64,000 nucleotides of DNA from JBBDXA01 sp040902585 (GTDB taxonomy: Bacteria > Planctomycetota > Phycisphaerae > Phycisphaerales > Phycisphaeraceae): positions 1-64,000 of the forward strand of contig JBBDXA010000231.1 in the NCBI GenBank assembly GCA_040902585.1, written 5' to 3'. Position 1 is the stretch's first letter. The number at the start of each line of letters is the position of its first letter. Below are positions 26,395 through 35,410 of the stretch, in pieces. The notes under the pieces were generated by a model. The model was not told where the DNA came from. It was given only the letters and a program-made list of their open reading frames with translations, and did not search any database. The translations under genes were made by a program, and so were the position numbers.

Positions 26395-27527
26395 GCTCCG
26401 CGCTGGTCGATCGGGACAAACGGCCGGGGCTTGGGGCCGAAATAGTCCGCGACCGGCCGGATCAGCCGGTTGTCGCCGCGCTGCTCGAGGATGTGCGCCG
26501 CCCAGCCAGCGGTCCGCGCGATGACAAACAGCGGTGTGAACAGCGACGTGGGCACACCCAGCAGGTGATACGCCGACGCGCTGTAGAAATCGAGATTCGG
26601 AAAGAGGCTCTTCTCGCGCTTCATCACGGCGTCGATCCGCTGCGAGACATCGTACAGCTTCATATCACCCGCCTCCTCCGACAGCCGGCGCGACCATTCC
26701 TGAACGATGTCGCTGCGCGGATCGCGCGTGCGATAGACGCGGTGGCCGAAGCCCATGATCTTCTCCTTGCGCTGCAAGGCTTCGAGGATGCCGCGTTCGG
26801 CGGCGTCGGGCGTGTCGAAACGCTGAATGAGCTGCATCGCCTTCTCATTCGCTCCGCCGTGCAGCGGGCCGCGCAGCGTGCCGATCGCGCTGGTGATCGC
26901 GGAGTAGAAATCCGAGAGCGTCGAAGTCGTCACGCGGGCGGCGAACGTCGAGGCGTTGAACTCGTGCTCGGCGTAAAGAATGAGCGACGCATCCATCGCC
27001 CGTTGGTGCCGCGCCGAGGGCGGCCTGTCATGCAGCAGGTGCAGAAAATGACCGGCGATCGTGGCGTCATCCGACTCAACTTCAATCTCCTTGCCCTCGC
27101 GATGGTGACCCCACCAGTACAGCAGCATCGAGGGAAATACCGCCAGGAGGCGCTCAGCGATTTGCATCGCATCGCGCCCGTCGCCTTCCGGCTCAATGCA
27201 GCCCAGCGCAGAGCAGCCGGTGCGAAGGACATCCATCGGGTGGGTATCGGCGGGCATCGCCAGGAGCACGGCCTTGAGCCGCGCGGGCAGGCCGCGCATC
27301 GAGCGAAGCCGGGCGCGCAGCCCGTCGAGCTCGGCCTGCGTCGGGAGTTCGCCGCGCAGCAGCAGGTGTGCGACCTCCTCGAACGTGGCATGCGCGGCCA
27401 GATCCTCGATCGAGTAACCGCGATAGGTCAGCCCGGTGCCTTCCTTTCCGACGCAACTCAGCGCGGTCTGCCCCGCGCTGACGCCGGCGAGACCGCGCGT
27501 GTCGGTCTTGTCAGCCTTGTCAGTCAT
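26391..27527 (-). CDS. prpC: 2-Methylcitrate synthase / citrate synthase family
   Basis: 378 residues. Citrate synthase signatures are present: the N-terminal GLTYRGYSIEDLA, PMDVLRTGCSALG, catalytic His in EHEFNASTFAARV, GPLHGGANE (His of the active site) and the HRVYRTRDPRSD arginine region. PrpC condenses propionyl-CoA with oxaloacetate. Position between prpB and prpD supports methylcitrate rather than TCA citrate synthase. Start ATG overlaps the prpB stop by 4 bp. Confidence 0.88.
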   Translation of the reverse strand: MTDKADKTDTRGLAGVSAGQTALSCVGKEGTGLTYRGYSIEDLAAHATFEEVAHLLLRGELPTQAELDGLRARLRSMRGLPARLKAVLLAMPADTHPMDVLRTGCSALGCIEPEGDGRDAMQIAERLLAVFPSMLLYWWGHHREGKEIEVESDDATIAGHFLHLLHDRPPSARHQRAMDASLILYAEHEFNASTFAARVTTSTLSDFYSAITSAIGTLRGPLHGGANEKAMQLIQRFDTPDAAERGILEALQRKEKIMGFGHRVYRTRDPRSDIVQEWSRRLSEEAGDMKLYDVSQRIDAVMKREKSLFPNLDFYSASAYHLLGVPTSLFTPLFVIARTAGWAAHILEQRGDNRLIRPVADYFGPKPRPFVPIDQRGA

Positions 27528-28423
27528 GGCGCGCCTCCCTGTGTTGTGGGACTCGGCGGCGCGGTCGGTGCGCCCGGCCCGTGCGGGTCGTAGCCGAGCG
27601 TGCGATAGAGCTCCTGGCGCGACTGCATCCGTTCGAGCAGGCTCGCCTGCGTCCCTTCGCTGCGAAGCGTGTGATACACGTCCATCGCCGCCGCGCTCAT
27701 CGCGCGGAACGCCGTAAGCGGATAGAGCGCGATCGCCGCGCCCGCGTCGCGCAGCGCCTCCAGCGTGAACAGCGGCGTGCGGCCGAACTCCGTGAGGTTC
27801 ACCAGCACCGGCACGGCCACGGCCTCGGTGAATCGCCTCACCTCGTCCAGCGAACCCAGCGCCTCGGCAAAGATCATGTCCGCACCGGCCTCGACGTAGC
27901 GCTGTGCCCGCGCGACGGCCGCATCGATCCCTTCGACCGACACCGCGTCAGTCCGCGCCATGACGATGAATGACGCATCACGCTTCGCGCTCTGGGCCGC
28001 GTGAACTCGCTCGCCCATCATCTTCACCGAGACGAGTTCCTTGCCCGCCAGGTGCCCGCAGCGCTTGGCGTGATCGACCTGATCCTCGATCTGAAGCCCC
28101 GCCGCGCCCGCTTCCTCCAAGGCTTCAACACATGTCGCCGCGTCGCCGAAGCCCGTATCCGCGTCGACCAGCAGCGGCAGCCCGCTCGCACCGGCGACGC
28201 GCCGCGCGTCCTCGCACACGTCCGCCAGCGTCGTGACGCCCGTGTCAGGCTTACCGAATGAAGCATTCGCGACGCCCGCGCCCGAGAGATAGACCGCGCG
28301 GAAACCCGCCTGGGCGGCGAGCATCGCGCTGTAGGCGTTGATCGCGCCTGCGAGCTGGAGCGGGCGTTCGACCGCCAGCGCCTGCCGCAATCGAAGACCG
28401 GGAGATGTTCCGTGATTCGCCAT
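27524..28423 (-). CDS. prpB: 2-Methylisocitrate lyase
   Basis: 299 residues of the isocitrate lyase/PEP mutase superfamily. The catalytic loop and signature are LLVDADTGFGDAATCVEAL, LQIEDQVDHAKRCGHLAG (KRCGH catalytic Cys) and ARTDAVSVEGIDA. PrpB cleaves 2-methylisocitrate to pyruvate and succinate. ATG 28423 gives the best fit; a longer frame begins 15 codons upstream. It heads prpBCD and is divergent from the SDR gene 63 bp away, sharing a short upstream region. Confidence 0.9.
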   Translation of the reverse strand: MANHGTSPGLRLRQALAVERPLQLAGAINAYSAMLAAQAGFRAVYLSGAGVANASFGKPDTGVTTLADVCEDARRVAGASGLPLLVDADTGFGDAATCVEALEEAGAAGLQIEDQVDHAKRCGHLAGKELVSVKMMGERVHAAQSAKRDASFIVMARTDAVSVEGIDAAVARAQRYVEAGADMIFAEALGSLDEVRRFTEAVAVPVLVNLTEFGRTPLFTLEALRDAGAAIALYPLTAFRAMSAAAMDVYHTLRSEGTQASLLERMQSRQELYRTLGYDPHGPGAPTAPPSPTTQGGAP

Positions 28424-28486
28424 GAGAGCACCGCTAGGATTGTAGGAGGGCCGCCGCTTCGACGGCACTCTTGCGGAGGACGCGCC

Positions 28487-29260
28487 ATGCAGATCGCGGG
28501 CAACGCATTTCTTGTGACGGGCGGTGCTTCAGGTCTGGGAGAGGCGACGGCCAGCCGCCTGGCGAAGGCGGGCGGTCGCGTCGTGATCGCCGATGTCAAC
28601 GAAGAGGCCGGTCGGCGTCTGGCCTTACATCTGGGCGACACCGCTCGCTTTGCCAAGGCCGACGTCACGCGGGAAGACGACCTGAAGCTCGCCATCACCG
28701 CGGCCGCATCGTTCGCGCCGTCGCGCGGCCTGCGCGGGATCATCTGCTGCGCGGGCATCGCCCCGGCCGCGAAGGTCTTCGGCAAGAAGGGCCCGCATCC
28801 CGCGCAACTTTTCCGACAGGCGATCGAGATCAATCTCGTCGGCACGTTTCACGCCATGACCTTGGCCGCCGCGGCGATGGCGGAGAATGAACCTGATGAT
28901 GACGGCGAGCGCGGCGTGATCATCAACACGGCATCGGTCGCCGCCTTTGAAGGCCAGATCGGACAGATCGCATACGCTGCGAGCAAGGGCGGCGTCGCGG
29001 CGATGACTCTTCCGGCGGCGCGCGACCTGGCACCCCTGGGCATTCGCGTCGTCGCGATCGCGCCGGGCGTGTTTGATACACCGATGGTCGAAGGCATGCC
29101 CGAGAAAGTGCGCCAGGGGCTCGAAGCGCAGTGCGTGTTTCCACCGCGTCTGGGGCGGGCGGAGGAATATGCGTCGCTGGTGGAGGAGATCATCAGGAAC
29201 CGTATGCTCAATGGCGCGGTGCTGCGTCTGGATGGCGCGGTGCGCCTGGCGGCGCGATAG
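28487..29260 (+). CDS. Short-chain dehydrogenase, 3-hydroxyacyl-CoA dehydrogenase type-2 like
   Basis: A 257-residue SDR. The NAD-binding glycine motif is TGGASGLGEAT; catalytic residues are Ser in NTASVAAFEG, Tyr and Lys in YAASKGG. The insertion and overall order (VFGKKGPHPAQLFRQ) match type-2 3-hydroxyacyl-CoA dehydrogenases, which oxidise short or branched 3-hydroxyacyl-CoAs such as 2-methyl-3-hydroxybutyryl-CoA from isoleucine. AGGA lies 10 bases before ATG 28487. It runs toward the acyl-CoA dehydrogenase, their stops 1 bp apart, consistent with the branched-chain degradation context. Confidence 0.85.
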   Translation: MQIAGNAFLVTGGASGLGEATASRLAKAGGRVVIADVNEEAGRRLALHLGDTARFAKADVTREDDLKLAITAAASFAPSRGLRGIICCAGIAPAAKVFGKKGPHPAQLFRQAIEINLVGTFHAMTLAAAAMAENEPDDDGERGVIINTASVAAFEGQIGQIAYAASKGGVAAMTLPAARDLAPLGIRVVAIAPGVFDTPMVEGMPEKVRQGLEAQCVFPPRLGRAEEYASLVEEIIRNRMLNGAVLRLDGAVRLAAR

Positions 29261-29261
29261 C

Positions 29262-31034
29262 TCAAGCATCGAGCGCTGCCGACGCGGCGGCCAGCAGTGC
29301 GTCATCGTCATTATCGCGCAGCGCGGCCAAGTGCCCGCGCACGCGCCGCGCCGAGGAACGCAGGAAGTGCTCGGCCGTGGCGTGCTCCCGAGGCGGCGGC
29401 TGGCCGTTGCCGGCAGTCTCCGTGAACGCGCCGTCCCACCGGCTCAGGGCGCAGGCCGAGGCGTACAGTTCCATCGCCGCCTCCGCGATACGTTCCTGCA
29501 CGAGTTGGCGTTCGAAGATCGACTCGCCGTGGCGAATGAGCATGCGGCGCACGGAGGCTTCGAATCGCTTGATGAGCGTCGCCAGCTCCTTCGCATAGGG
29601 CCGCAGCTCGCCGTGGCGGACAGGCACGTCCGGCGTGTGAAACATGCCGCCGAGCCGCTCCATGCCGAAACGCCACACGGTGCCCGCGCCGCGCAGCGGA
29701 TGATGTAGCGCTTCCCACACGTCACGCAGATGCTCGCCCGGCCCGCGCATGCCCACCAGCGCGACGAACGAGCGCAGCACGTCGTTGGCGCCCTCGCCGA
29801 TCTGGTTGATCCGCGCGTCGCGCAGCATGCGCTCCAGCGGCCGGTCGGTGAAGTACGCCGGGCCGCCGTGAATCTGGAACGCGTCGTTCACGATCGTCCA
29901 AAGCGCCTCGGTGGTGAACACCTTCAGCATCGCCGTCTCGAGCATGTAATCCTCGAGGCCGCGATCGATGAGCGAAGCGGTGACGGTGGTCATCGCCTCC
30001 ATCGCGTCGATGTGGGCCGCCATGTTCGCGATCTTCTTTTGCACCAGCTCGAACTCCGCCAGCGGGCGCTGAAACTGCCGGCGTGACTTCGCATGATCGA
30101 CGGTCATGCGCAGGCACGCCTTGGCCGCGCCCGTGCAGCAGGCGCCGAATGTCGTGCGGCCGAAGTCGAGTACCGTCAGCGCGACCTTCAGCCCCTTGCC
30201 CATCGGGCCCAGCACGTTCCCGCGCGGCACGCGCATGTCGTGAAACGCGAGGCGCGATGTGGCCGTGCCGCGGATGCCCAGCTTCTCCATGCGCGCCTCG
30301 ACGACTTCAAATCCGGGCATGTCGGGCGTGACGAGAAACGCGGTGACGCTGGTTTCGCCTTCGCCCTTCTCTGGCGCGGGCGTGCGGGCCATGACGGTCA
30401 GCACCTGGGCGATGCAGCCGTTGGTGATGTAGCGCTTTTCGCCGTTGAAGATGAAGTGGGAACCATCGGGACTGAGCGTGGCGGTGGTCTGCACGTTGGA
30501 GGCATCAGAGCCGGCCTCGGGCTCGGTCAGGGCGAAGGCCGCGAGGCTCTCGCCCGTCGCGAGCGTCGGCAGCCAGCGCTCTTTCTGCTCCTCGGTGCCG
30601 AACAGCAGTAGGGCGCGCATGCCGATCGAATGATGGGCGTTGACGAAGACGCTCGTGGATGCGCACGCGCCTCCGATCGCTTCCATCACCCGGCAGTACG
30701 CCTGCTGCGAAAACCCGCGTCCGCCGAAGGCTTCGGGCACGGTCATGCCCAGCACGCCGAGCCGGCCGAGCTCGTCGATCGTCGCGCGAGGAATCTCGGC
30801 AAGCCGGTCGATGACTGCCGGGTCGAGCGATTGCTCTATGAAGTGCCGCACCTGGGCTAGGGCCGCATCGACGCGCACCTGTTCCTCCACGCCGAGGCGC
30901 GGATAAGGCATCACCCACTCATGCACGAACCTGCCGAAGAACAGGGCCTTGGCGAACCCCAGTTTCTGCGGCCCGGAGAAGAGCAGTTCCTCAGCCTGCT
31001 TCATCTGTTTCTGTTGGACGGCAATGGCAACCAT
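29262..31034 (-). CDS. Acyl-CoA dehydrogenase, long (VLCAD/ACAD9-like) form
   Basis: 590 residues from ATG 31034, preceded by GGAGGGCCTAAGC; an upstream in-frame start exists. The FAD-binding region ALTEPEAGSDASNVQT is conserved, followed by the QFQRPLAEFELVQ segment and the catalytic Glu in INQIGEGANDVLRSFVAL. The extra C-terminal domain of about 180 residues places it with the homodimeric long-chain class rather than the 380-residue enzymes. It oxidises acyl-CoA to enoyl-CoA, passing electrons to ETF. It follows the enoyl-CoA hydratase gene in the same operon and is paralogous to the gene at 47147-48970. Confidence 0.88.
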   Translation of the reverse strand: MVAIAVQQKQMKQAEELLFSGPQKLGFAKALFFGRFVHEWVMPYPRLGVEEQVRVDAALAQVRHFIEQSLDPAVIDRLAEIPRATIDELGRLGVLGMTVPEAFGGRGFSQQAYCRVMEAIGGACASTSVFVNAHHSIGMRALLLFGTEEQKERWLPTLATGESLAAFALTEPEAGSDASNVQTTATLSPDGSHFIFNGEKRYITNGCIAQVLTVMARTPAPEKGEGETSVTAFLVTPDMPGFEVVEARMEKLGIRGTATSRLAFHDMRVPRGNVLGPMGKGLKVALTVLDFGRTTFGACCTGAAKACLRMTVDHAKSRRQFQRPLAEFELVQKKIANMAAHIDAMEAMTTVTASLIDRGLEDYMLETAMLKVFTTEALWTIVNDAFQIHGGPAYFTDRPLERMLRDARINQIGEGANDVLRSFVALVGMRGPGEHLRDVWEALHHPLRGAGTVWRFGMERLGGMFHTPDVPVRHGELRPYAKELATLIKRFEASVRRMLIRHGESIFERQLVQERIAEAAMELYASACALSRWDGAFTETAGNGQPPPREHATAEHFLRSSARRVRGHLAALRDNDDDALLAAASAALDA

Positions 31035-31102
31035 GCTTAGGCCCTCCGATTGACTATAGGCGCCAGGGGAGACTGGCAAATCACCTTTGAATCGCTCCTG
31101 GG

Positions 31103-31879
31103 TTATGGATGCCACACGGGCTCACGCTTCTGGGCAAACGCGGCCATGCCCTCCTTCGCTTCGTCGGATCGCCGCGCCGCCATGTGATGCTCCAAGGCGC
31201 GCTGGAGGTCGTCGTTCAGGTCGCGCGGCCCCAACTCTTCAATGAGTTGCCGGGTGCGCGCGATGGCCTGGGGAGCCCCCTTGAGCACCTGGCGGGCAAG
31301 TTCGAGCGCGGCGGTCAACTGCGTGTCGACGGGGACGACCTGGTTGATCAGACCGATGCGGGCGGCCTCATCGGCCATGATCGATTCACCGGTCAGGAGA
31401 AGTTGCCGTGCCATGCGATCGCCCACCTGTCGCAGGAGAAAATGGAGCACGAGCCCTGCGACGAGGCCGCGCCGGACTTCCGGATAGCCGATGCGCGTGT
31501 CCTGCGCCGCGACAACGAGATCGCAGGCGGACATCAGCCCCGCGCCGCCGGCCATCACCGCGCCGTGGATCGCCGCGATCGTGACCAGCCGCGACTGGTG
31601 AATTGTTTTGAGCACCCGCGCGACCCGCTGCGCGCCCTTCTCCGCCAGCTCCAGGTCGCGGGCCGCCTCCTTCAGGTCAAGCCCCGCGCAAAAGGAAAGA
31701 CCAGCGCCGGCGAGAATCAGCACGCGCGCGGATGCGTCCTTCTCGATCGTCTGCACCGCCCGGCACAGTTCCTCCATGAGCGCGATGCTCAGGGCATTGC
31801 GCTGCTCGGGACGATTGAGCGTCAGGCGGACAACCCCCGGCTCGACTGCCTTCACCTGAACCAGACTCGTCGCGGTCAT
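31103..31879 (-). CDS. Enoyl-CoA hydratase/isomerase family protein
   Basis: 258 residues of the crotonase fold. The N-terminus has LNRPEQRNALSIALMEEL; the oxyanion hole region AGLDLKEAARD and GAVMAGGAGLMSACDLVVA are present. In the usual two-Glu hydratase active site, the second Glu is retained (YPEVRRG) but the first position is Gly in GGAGLMSACD. Activity may therefore differ from a classic hydratase. Its ATG overlaps the stop of the small AtuA-like gene by 4 bp. In Atu/Liu clusters such a gene hydrates the unsaturated product of the acyl-CoA carboxylase. Confidence 0.8.
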   Translation of the reverse strand: MTATSLVQVKAVEPGVVRLTLNRPEQRNALSIALMEELCRAVQTIEKDASARVLILAGAGLSFCAGLDLKEAARDLELAEKGAQRVARVLKTIHQSRLVTIAAIHGAVMAGGAGLMSACDLVVAAQDTRIGYPEVRRGLVAGLVLHFLLRQVGDRMARQLLLTGESIMADEAARIGLINQVVPVDTQLTAALELARQVLKGAPQAIARTRQLIEELGPRDLNDDLQRALEHHMAARRSDEAKEGMAAFAQKREPVWHP

Positions 31880-32247
31880 AATGCGGCTCCTGTGGGCTGG
31901 TGGACGGAACGCCCGACGCAAGCGAGCAGCTCGTCGGGTACGTCGATCATCATCTCGAGCAGGGCCTGCCCCAGCGCCTTGCCCTGGGCATCGGTCCGCA
32001 GCGACAGGCTGGCGCCTCCGGCGAGCACGCCGACGAGCACGAAATTCAGCGCCAGGAGATTGGGAAGCTCGTAGCGATCGACGCGGTTCACGGGCAGCGG
32101 CGCGAAGAACATCTGCACCGCCTCAGCCGTCAGCCGGTCGCGCAGCAGGTCGTATGCGACGGCGTTGCGCGCGATCACGCCGACGTTGGCACTGGCACCC
32201 TTGTCGCCGCTACGGGCATGAGCAAGCTGGTACAGAGGGATGATCAT
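31876..32247 (-). CDS. AtuA C-terminal-like domain protein
   Basis: 123 residues, beginning MIIPLYQLAHARSGDKGAS; this GDKG motif and the RVDRYELPNLLALNFVL region match the small C-terminal ferredoxin-like domain of the AtuA/DUF1446 family, which in other bacteria is fused to the large chain. ATG 32247 overlaps the large AtuA stop (32244) by 4 bp (ATGA). It thus acts with the gene at 32244-33683 as a split AtuA. Biochemical function in acyclic terpene or branched-acid degradation is not established. Confidence 0.75.
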   Translation of the reverse strand: MIIPLYQLAHARSGDKGASANVGVIARNAVAYDLLRDRLTAEAVQMFFAPLPVNRVDRYELPNLLALNFVLVGVLAGGASLSLRTDAQGKALGQALLEMMIDVPDELLACVGRSVHQPTGAAL

Positions 32248-33683
32248 CGCGCGACCTCCCGCATGGCACCGGCAGGACGCACTTCGAGCAGTTCGACGAT
32301 CGGCTTCACGCGCGCGCGATCGATCAGGCAGGGCCAATACCCGTAGACCTCATGCACGCGCGGCCGGCCTTCGGCGTAGCCGGTCACACCCTGCGGGCCG
32401 CAGGTGACCAGCGGCATGAGCTCGCGCGCGAATTGCTCGACCACTTCGCGCCGCTCGTCCGCGCCACTGAGCCGAAGGACGATCTCGCTGAAGCCGTCCG
32501 CATCGTTCTCTCGCCGCAGCGACTCCAGCGGCACCGCCCCACCGGAGCCCAGGCACTCAACCAGCCATCGCCGCGGTTGGGCACCGGCGTCGCGCAGACG
32601 CGTCTCGACCACCTCGGCGCATCGCATCGCCTTCGCCAGAGCGTCACGTCCAACGATCGTGAGCGTGCCTGCCGCGCTGTACCCGGCGCGGTACGTCGCG
32701 CTCACCTTCAGCTTCGGCGGCGCTGCCCGGCCCTTCGCGCCGCTGACGCGCACGCGATCGTGGCCTTCGTCATGCACCTCCAACGAAAGGAACGACGCGG
32801 TCACATCGGGGCTCAGGTACGCATCGGGATCGCCGATCTCGTAGAGCAGTTGCTCCTTCACAATTGATTCGGTCACCCGGCCGCCGGTGGTGCGCGGCTT
32901 CGTGATCACGCACGAGCCGTCGCCGGCCACTTCCGCGATCGGGTAGCCGATGTGGGCCAGATCGGGGACATCGAGCCAGCCGGTGCTGATACCGCCGGTG
33001 ACCTGCGTGCCGCATTCGATGAGATGACCGGCAACGGTTGCACCGGCGATCCGATCGTTTTGATGCAACTGCCAGCGGTGGTGCCAGATGCAGGGTGCGA
33101 CGGTCAGGCTCGGATCAGCGACGCGACCGGTGATGATGATGTCCACCCCCTGCCGCAAGGATTCGATGATCGGCGCGGCGCCGAGGTAGACGTTGGCGGT
33201 GACGAGGCGGTCGCGCACGGTCGCGAGCGGGTCGCCTGATTCCAGATGCTTCAACGCGTCATCGTCTTCGTCACCACTGTCGCGCAGCAGGGGCAACACG
33301 TCATCGCCGCTGACGATGCCGATGCGCATGCCTTCGCACGCGGGGCCTCCGTGCTCCAGCAGCACGCGGGCGCAAGCCTGGGCACAGGCGCGCGGCGCGA
33401 GGCCGCCGGCGTTGGTGATGACGCGCAAGGGCGCATCGGGCTGCTCGCGCCGTCGCTGCACGAGCAGCGGCGCAAGCAGTGCCATCGCCTCGATAAAGTC
33501 CGCAGGAAAGCCGGCCTGTGCATCGCGAGCCCGCTGCCGCGCAAGGATCGACATCGATACCTCGGCCAGATAATCCATGGTGATCACATCCAGCCGCGGC
33601 TCCTGCGCCGCCAGCTCCGCGGCGGCCGCGATGCGGTCGCCCCAGAATGCCGCCGCGTTGCCGATGCGAATCACATGCTGCAT
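32244..33683 (-). CDS. atuA: AtuA family (DUF1446) protein
   Basis: 479 residues from ATG 33683 (GAGGTGAGTTC upstream); a much longer upstream extension in frame is overlap with the preceding gene and is discarded. The protein opens MQHVIRIGNAAAFWGDRI, followed by VITNAGGLAPRACA, TGRVADPSLTVAPCIWHH, HLIECGTQVTGGISTG and GSCVITKPRTTGGRVTESIV, all features of the AtuA family named from Pseudomonas acyclic terpene utilisation. It is in one operon with an acyl-CoA carboxylase beta subunit (20 bp upstream) and the enoyl-CoA hydratase. The reaction is unknown. Confidence 0.8.
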   Translation of the reverse strand: MQHVIRIGNAAAFWGDRIAAAAELAAQEPRLDVITMDYLAEVSMSILARQRARDAQAGFPADFIEAMALLAPLLVQRRREQPDAPLRVITNAGGLAPRACAQACARVLLEHGGPACEGMRIGIVSGDDVLPLLRDSGDEDDDALKHLESGDPLATVRDRLVTANVYLGAAPIIESLRQGVDIIITGRVADPSLTVAPCIWHHRWQLHQNDRIAGATVAGHLIECGTQVTGGISTGWLDVPDLAHIGYPIAEVAGDGSCVITKPRTTGGRVTESIVKEQLLYEIGDPDAYLSPDVTASFLSLEVHDEGHDRVRVSGAKGRAAPPKLKVSATYRAGYSAAGTLTIVGRDALAKAMRCAEVVETRLRDAGAQPRRWLVECLGSGGAVPLESLRRENDADGFSEIVLRLSGADERREVVEQFARELMPLVTCGPQGVTGYAEGRPRVHEVYGYWPCLIDRARVKPIVELLEVRPAGAMREVAR

Positions 33684-33703
33684 GAACTCACCTCGCCTTT
33701 CGG

Positions 33704-35347
33704 TCACACCTGAAGCACGCCCGCGCGGAACCCTCCCGGCGGCGGCGGCCGCTTCACCCAGCCCAGCGCTCGCACGAGCACCTGCCGCGTCGTGTGCGGG
33801 GCGATGATGGCGTCCACCCAGCCGCGGGCCGCGCCGTAGCGGATGTCCGTCTGACGCGCGTAGTCGCGCTCGATCTCCTCGCGCAGGCGGGCGCGGTCTT
33901 CGTCGCTGAGTTGTCCGTCGCCGGCCCGCTTGGCTTGCCGCTCGCGCAATGAAAGCAGCGTTCCCGCGGCCTGCGTGCCGCCCATCACGGCGTACCGGGC
34001 ACCAGGCCAGGCGAGCACCAGATGCGGATCGAACGCCTTGCCGCACAGGGCGTAGTTGCCCGCGCCGAACGACCCGCCGACGATCACCGTCAGCTTGGGC
34101 ACGTTCGCGTTGCTCACCGCGCTGACCAGCTTCGCGCCGCTGCGGATGATGCCCGACTGCTCGGCGCGCTTGCCCACCATGAAACCCACGACATCCTGGA
34201 AGAACACCAGCGGCACGCCGTTCTGGCTGCAATCCATGACGAAGCGCGCGGCCTTGTCGGCGCTGTCGGCGTAGATCACGCCGCCCAACTGCACGCCCTC
34301 GGTGGGCGACTTCACCGGCTCGTGCTGATTCGCAATGACGCCCACCGCGTGCCCGCCGATCGTCGCGTAACCGGTCAAGAGCGATCGCCCGTGTTCAGCC
34401 TTGTATTCGTTGAACGAAGCGCGGTCGATGATGCAGTCGAGCAGATCGTGGGCGTCATAGGCATGCCGGCCGTCGGGGCTGATCATGTCGTACACGTCGT
34501 GCGAGTCGCGCTCGATGTTGATCTCGGACGCCGCCTCCGGCGGGCGCGACAATCGTCCCGCCTTGAAGGAATCGGGCAGCAGCGCAATCAGCGAGCGCAG
34601 CCGATCGAGGCAGGCTTCATCATCCGGCTCGCGGAAGTCGACGGTGCCGCTCACCTGCGCATGCATCGCCGCGCCGCCGAGCGATTCCTCGTCGACCTCC
34701 TGCCCGATCGCCGCCTTCACGAGCGACGGCCCCGCCAGGTAGAGCGCGCTGCCCTCGGTCATGAGCACCTTGTCGCACAGCACGGGCAGGTACGCCCCGC
34801 CGGCGACGCAGTTGCCCATGATCGCGGCGTACTGCGGCACGCCCGCGGCCGAGAGCACCGCGTTGTTGCGGAAGATGCGGCCGAAGTCATCCTCATCCGG
34901 AAAGATCTCGTCCTGCATCGGCAGGAACACGCCGGACGAGTCGACCAGGTAGATGAGAGGAAGATTGCAGCGATGCGCGACACGCTGGGCGCGCAGCACT
35001 TTCTTACACGTCTGCGGAAAGAACGCGCCGGCCTTCACGGTGGCGTCGTTGGCGATGATCATGCAAGGCCGACCGTGGATGTCACCGATGCCGGTCACGA
35101 CGCCCGCGGCGGGCACCTGTCCCCACGCATCGTACATGCCCCACGCGGCCCAGAGGTTCACCTCGAAGAAACCGTCCGCGTCATCGAGCAGGCGCGCAAT
35201 GCGCTGGCGCGCCGTCAGCCGGCCGAGCTTCTTCTGCCGTGCCTGACCCGCTTCGCCGCCGCCTTCACGCAACGCCGCCTCTTGGGCGATCAGGTCATCC
35301 GTCAGCGTGCGCAGCGCAGCGGGCTGAACAATCGTCTTTGTGGACAT
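33704..35347 (-). CDS. Acyl-CoA carboxylase beta (carboxyltransferase) subunit
   Basis: 547 residues of the MCC/PCC/geranyl-CoA carboxylase beta family. Characteristic blocks are KLTARQRIARLLD, the first acyl-CoA-binding region with GGAYLPVLCDKVLMT, QEVDEESLGGAAMHA and the second region GGSFGAGNYALCGKAFDP, followed by AWPGARYAVMGG. It transfers CO2 from biotin to an acyl-CoA; specificity (3-methylcrotonyl, geranyl or other) is unclear. AGGAG lies just upstream of ATG 35347. No biotin carboxylase/BCCP alpha subunit is in the window, so it must be encoded elsewhere. Confidence 0.88.
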   Translation of the reverse strand: MSTKTIVQPAALRTLTDDLIAQEAALREGGGEAGQARQKKLGRLTARQRIARLLDDADGFFEVNLWAAWGMYDAWGQVPAAGVVTGIGDIHGRPCMIIANDATVKAGAFFPQTCKKVLRAQRVAHRCNLPLIYLVDSSGVFLPMQDEIFPDEDDFGRIFRNNAVLSAAGVPQYAAIMGNCVAGGAYLPVLCDKVLMTEGSALYLAGPSLVKAAIGQEVDEESLGGAAMHAQVSGTVDFREPDDEACLDRLRSLIALLPDSFKAGRLSRPPEAASEINIERDSHDVYDMISPDGRHAYDAHDLLDCIIDRASFNEYKAEHGRSLLTGYATIGGHAVGVIANQHEPVKSPTEGVQLGGVIYADSADKAARFVMDCSQNGVPLVFFQDVVGFMVGKRAEQSGIIRSGAKLVSAVSNANVPKLTVIVGGSFGAGNYALCGKAFDPHLVLAWPGARYAVMGGTQAAGTLLSLRERQAKRAGDGQLSDEDRARLREEIERDYARQTDIRYGAARGWVDAIIAPHTTRQVLVRALGWVKRPPPPGGFRAGVLQV

Positions 35348-35410
35348 GGTGCCACTCCTGACGACACGTCGTCTGCCCTATCGTAGGAGTGATGATCGCC
35401 GCTGGCAGCG

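Noticed and set aside
33684..34232. N-terminal extension of AtuA by 183 residues
   Set aside because: It overlaps the carboxylase beta gene, is arginine-rich without domain features, and a clear Shine-Dalgarno and family start occur at 33683.
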